Source of the DNA: Bradyrhizobium sp. AZCC 1610
GTDB lineage: Bacteria > Pseudomonadota > Alphaproteobacteria > Rhizobiales > Xanthobacteraceae
Assembly (NCBI RefSeq): GCF_036924515.1
Contig: NZ_JAZHRR010000001.1
Coordinates: 1,769,001-1,833,000, forward strand
DNA length: 64,000 nucleotides
Direction of reading: 5' to 3'
The number at the start of each line of letters is the position of its first letter. The first letter of the stretch is position 1. The notes beneath the pieces were generated by a model, which was not told where the DNA came from, did no database searches, and saw nothing but the letters and a program-made list of their open reading frames with translations. Positions 61,320-64,000 of this stretch are shown here, piece by piece. The position numbers were made by a program, and so were the translations under genes.

Positions 61320-62480
61320 TCAGGCGGCAGTGGAAGCTTTTTCCTGCTGTTTGGCCGCGGCAGCGGCGGCCTCGTCGCGGCGGATCTCGGACAGACGCTT
61401 CTGAACCTCGGCCGAGAAGATGTACTGGGCCGGACGCTGTTTATCGAGATTGATCTCGGGCGCCATCGGACCCGTGGTGCGGACGCCGCGGAGCGCAACC
61501 CACATCGCCTTCAACGGATTGGTCAGCGCGGCGTCGGCAGCGGTCGGCTCATAGCCGCAATGCGCCATGCAGTCCGCGCACTTTTCGTACTTGCCGGTGC
61601 CGTAGGTGTCCCAGTCCGTCGTCTCCATCAGTTCCTTGAAGGTCTTGGTGTAGCCTTCGCCGAGCAGATAGCAGGGTTTTTGCCAGCCGAAGATGTTGCG
61701 GGCCGGCATGCCCCAGGGCGTGCATTCATACGACTGGTTGCCGGCCAGAAAGTCCAGGAACAGGCCGGAATGCATGAAGTTCCACTTCTTGCCCTTGCCG
61801 AGCGCAAACACGTCGCGGAACAGCTTCTTGGTCTTGGTGCGGTTGAGGAAGTGCTCCTGGTCCGGGGCGCGTTCATAGGCGTAGCCCGGCGACATCGAGA
61901 CGCCGACGCCGAGTTCGGTGGTGAAGTCGAGAAACTTGGCGATGTCTTCGGCCGCATGGCCGTCGAAGATGGTCGCGTTGACGTTGACAGCGAAGCCGCG
62001 CGCCTTGGCCGCCTTGATCGCGGAAACGGCGCGGTCGAACACGCCCTTCTGCGACACCGCCTTGTCGTGGTGCTCCTTCAGGCCGTCGAGATGCACCGAG
62101 AAGAACAGATAGGGCGAGGGCTCGAACAGATCGAGCTTCTTCTCCAGCAGCAGAGCGTTGGTGCACAGCGAGACGAACTTCTTGCGCGCCACAAGGCCGC
62201 GGACGATCTCGCCGATCTCCTTGTGGATCAGCGGTTCTCCGCCGGGGATCGCCACCATCGGCGCGCCGCATTCGTCGGCCGCATCCCAGCATTCCTGCGC
62301 CGACATGCGGCGATTGAGAATGGCGTCGGGATAGTCGATCTTGCCGCAGCCGACGCAAGCGAGATTGCAGCGGAACAACGGCTCCAGCATCAGCACGAGC
62401 GGATAGCGCTTCCGGCCAAGCAGCTTCTGCTTGATGAGATAGCCGCCGATACGGATTTCCTTGAAGAACGGTATTGCCAT
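61320..62480 (-). CDS. hpnH: Adenosylhopane synthase HpnH (radical SAM)
   Basis: A 386-residue radical SAM enzyme that joins an adenosyl group to diploptene, giving adenosylhopane, the first step of side-chain extension. The cluster motif is C38, C42 and C45 in PLFRCNLACVGCGKIDYP. The following GGEPLIHKEIGE is the usual SAM-binding GGE. Additional Cys residues near 293-305 (YEKCADCMAHCGY) match the HpnH C-terminus. It ends in an Ala/Lys-rich tail. It lies 40 bases after ispH on the same strand and converges on the hpnCDE-shc-hpnG operon. Confidence 0.95.
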   Translation of the reverse strand: MAIPFFKEIRIGGYLIKQKLLGRKRYPLVLMLEPLFRCNLACVGCGKIDYPDAILNRRMSAQECWDAADECGAPMVAIPGGEPLIHKEIGEIVRGLVARKKFVSLCTNALLLEKKLDLFEPSPYLFFSVHLDGLKEHHDKAVSQKGVFDRAVSAIKAAKARGFAVNVNATIFDGHAAEDIAKFLDFTTELGVGVSMSPGYAYERAPDQEHFLNRTKTKKLFRDVFALGKGKKWNFMHSGLFLDFLAGNQSYECTPWGMPARNIFGWQKPCYLLGEGYTKTFKELMETTDWDTYGTGKYEKCADCMAHCGYEPTAADAALTNPLKAMWVALRGVRTTGPMAPEINLDKQRPAQYIFSAEVQKRLSEIRRDEAAAAAAKQQEKASTAA

Positions 62481-62520
62481 TTGAGAGATTTCTTTCTGGA
62501 CTTGGAACTCTTGAAGCCGA

Positions 62521-63447
62521 TCAGCCCGCAGTCAGTTCGGCCGGGAGCCGGAACTCGATATTTTCCTCCCGGCCGGGAAGCACCGACACCGTGACGGGTC
62601 CGATACGCCTCAAAGCCTCGATCACGTCGTCGACCAAAACTTCGGGCGCCGATGCGCCCGCCGTGATGCCGACAGCCTTTGCATCCTTCAGCCAATCGGG
62701 GTTCAACTCGCTCCCGTCGGCAATGAGATAACTCGCGACGCCGACCTCGGTGCCGATTTCGCGGAGCCTGTTTGAGTTGGAACTATTGGCGGCCCCCACC
62801 ACCAGAATGACGTCCACCAGCTTACTTAGGTCCCTTACCGCAGATTGGCGGTTCTGTGTCGCATAGCAGATATCCCGGATGTCGGGGCCTTGAATATCTG
62901 TAAATTTGGCCTGAAGGGCGGCAATTATGTCCTTTGTGTCGTCCACGCTGAGGGTAGTCTGGGTGATATAGGCCACCGGGGCGTCGGTCGGCAGCGTCAG
63001 CGCCGCCACGTCGTCGACGTCCTGGACCAGCAGAACCGGCCCTGGAACCTGGCCCATGGTGCCCTCGACCTCGGGATGGCCGGCATGCCCGATCAGGACC
63101 AGGGTCCGGCCCTTGGACATATACCGTTTGCCCTGATTGTGGACCTTGGTGACCAGAGGGCAGGTGGCATTGAGGACGGGCAGGCCGCGGGCGGCAGCCT
63201 CTTCCTCGACGCTGCGGGCCACGCCATGGGCGCTGAACACGGTTACCGCCAGCGGCGGAACCTCCGACAGATCCTCGACGAAGATCGCGCCCTTGGCCTT
63301 GAGGCTTTCGACCACGTACTTGTTGTGCACGATCTCGTGCCGGACATAGACCGGCGGACCGTACTTCTCGAGCGCACGCTCAACGATTTCGATGGCACGC
63401 ACGACGCCCGCACAAAATCCGCGGGGCTGCGCTAGATACACTTCCAT
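62521..63447 (-). CDS. ispH: 4-hydroxy-3-methylbut-2-enyl diphosphate reductase
   Basis: A 308-residue iron-sulfur enzyme, the last step of the MEP pathway that makes IPP and DMAPP. The three cluster cysteines are C12 ([13 protein letters not shown]), C96 ([11 protein letters not shown]) and C194 ([11 protein letters not shown]). [13 protein letters not shown] and [13 protein letters not shown] (with the catalytic Glu near 126) are further family blocks. It supplies precursors for hopanoids and is transcribed with hpnH. The promoter should lie in the 443 bp shared with the divergent hpnN. Confidence 0.96.
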   Translation of the reverse strand: MEVYLAQPRGFCAGVVRAIEIVERALEKYGPPVYVRHEIVHNKYVVESLKAKGAIFVEDLSEVPPLAVTVFSAHGVARSVEEEAAARGLPVLNATCPLVTKVHNQGKRYMSKGRTLVLIGHAGHPEVEGTMGQVPGPVLLVQDVDDVAALTLPTDAPVAYITQTTLSVDDTKDIIAALQAKFTDIQGPDIRDICYATQNRQSAVRDLSKLVDVILVVGAANSSNSNRLREIGTEVGVASYLIADGSELNPDWLKDAKAVGITAGASAPEVLVDDVIEALRRIGPVTVSVLPGREENIEFRLPAELTAG

Positions 63448-63890
63448 GGGACGTCCATTACGCTAGTTGCACCAGGTACAGAATTCGCAAATTCACCCGA
63501 AGGTCTCCGTGCAGCCGGTCACATCCGGATATCTGCAATATCCGCACCATGACCGGAACCCGTCGGTAATCCCCACCCAAGTAGATGGAAACGCAGGACT
63601 ATGTGTCAAAAATCGTGCAGATAGAAAAGGCCAATCGCGCAATGGTTACCAAGTAACTGGTAACAAAACACCAATATCCGTTTCCTGTGAACCGTTGTTC
63701 CTCACCGGTTCGTCACTTTCTCGCCCATCCGGACAGGCTATACCGACGCCGAACGCCCGTTCCGGTCTGTTTTGGCGGCTTCGTTTGAACCGTCGGGAAG
63801 TAACCAAAACAACATTAGATCGCATCCGGGAACTCCGCTAGACAGCGGGCGTTTTCGCCCAGCTCTCCTTGAGATTTAGAAAGAAATGAA
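63448..63890. other. 443-bp divergent region between ispH and hpnN
   Basis: This stretch should hold both promoters. Inverted repeats seen are GTTACC-AAGTAACT-GGTAAC (63645-63664) and GGGCG-TTTT-CGCCC (63847-63860), the second 31 bases before the hpnN start. An open frame of 124 codons from 63467 has no recognisable protein features. Base composition is less GC-rich than the flanking genes. Confidence 0.5.
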
Positions 63891-64000
63891 GTGCTGACCA
63901 GCATTGTTGTCTCCGTTGTCAGAACCTGTACGCGGTTTGCCACTCTCGTCGTCATCGTCTCCCTGCTTCTGGCAGTCGGAGGGAGCTACTATGCGGCCCG
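63891..64000 (+). CDS. hpnN: Hopanoid RND transporter HpnN, N-terminal fragment
   Basis: The first 36 codons, cut by the window end. VLTSIVVSVVRTCTRFATLV followed by VIVSLLLAVGGSYYAAR is a short cytoplasmic start and first transmembrane helix, matching my memory of HpnN from Rhodopseudomonas palustris, which moves hopanoids to the outer membrane. The GTG at 63891 is the only plausible start in view, though no strong ribosome site precedes it. It is divergent from ispH. The remaining ~830 residues lie outside. Confidence 0.75.
   Translation, partial: MLTSIVVSVVRTCTRFATLVVIVSLLLAVGGSYYAA

Noticed and set aside
63467..63841. 124-codon open frame between ispH and hpnN
   Set aside because: No ribosome site, no recognisable motif and no hydrophobic or structured pattern; it more probably lies in regulatory DNA.
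1..64000. CRISPR arrays, prophage, integrase-type islands, rRNA or tRNA genes
   Set aside because: No regularly spaced direct repeats, phage structural genes, integrases or conserved RNA gene sequences were seen on either strand.

Overview
The window looks like the chromosome of a high-GC alphaproteobacterium of the Bradyrhizobium/Rhodopseudomonas (Nitrobacteraceae) type. The evidence is the complete hopanoid pathway laid out as in those genera (hpnC-hpnD-hpnE-shc-hpnG, divergent ispH-hpnH, the start of hpnN), the C-2 hopanoid methylase gene hpnP sitting between eutB and eutC, a wealth of acyl-CoA genes, and several families of long palindromic intergenic repeats. No rRNA, tRNA, CRISPR array, prophage or replication origin was seen.

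Layout. 1-8831: fatty or aromatic acyl-CoA catabolism (partial crotonase, acyl-CoA dehydrogenase, two AMP-forming acyl-CoA ligases, a 2,4-dienoyl-CoA-reductase-like SDR, a crotonase), interrupted at 1743-3588 by a group II intron encoding a reverse transcriptase. 9067-20000: phosphoenolpyruvate carboxylase, a Tat-exported SMP-30/gluconolactonase protein, an SDR/thiolase/DUF35 acyl-CoA set, amidase plus DUF2848, and two adjacent Fe(II)/2-oxoglutarate oxygenases, the second being AlkB. 20029-28373: an MFS transporter and a homoprotocatechuate meta-cleavage operon (hpaH-F-E-D-G plus a ThDP enzyme) with the divergent MarR regulator hpaR and a palindromic operator candidate. 28587-32191: an Ldh2 dehydrogenase, an HpcH/HpaI aldolase and an UxaA-type dehydratase. 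33298-39987: a three-gene cassette of transglutaminase-putative amidoligase fusion, circularly permuted ATP-grasp/alpha-E protein and second transglutaminase, which looks like a poorly understood peptide-ligating/cleaving system. 40168-45583: chemosensory genes (stand-alone Cache protein, two MCPs), an IS5-type transposase remnant and gene-poor DNA.

46301-64000: the lipid half. eutB-hpnP-eutC joins two cobalamin-dependent activities. It is followed by an MMPL/RND exporter and an unknown 353-aa protein. Next come two small secreted proteins and the hopanoid operon: HpnD, HpnC and HpnE make squalene from farnesyl diphosphate; Shc cyclises it; HpnH (with IspH, converging on the operon) and HpnG build the C35 side chain; HpnP can methylate C-2; HpnN, truncated by the window end, exports hopanoids to the outer membrane.

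The most informative structural observation is that the group II intron sits inside an intergenic palindromic repeat, directly after its terminator-like stem. Removing 1743-3588 restores an arm that is the exact reverse complement of the other arm.
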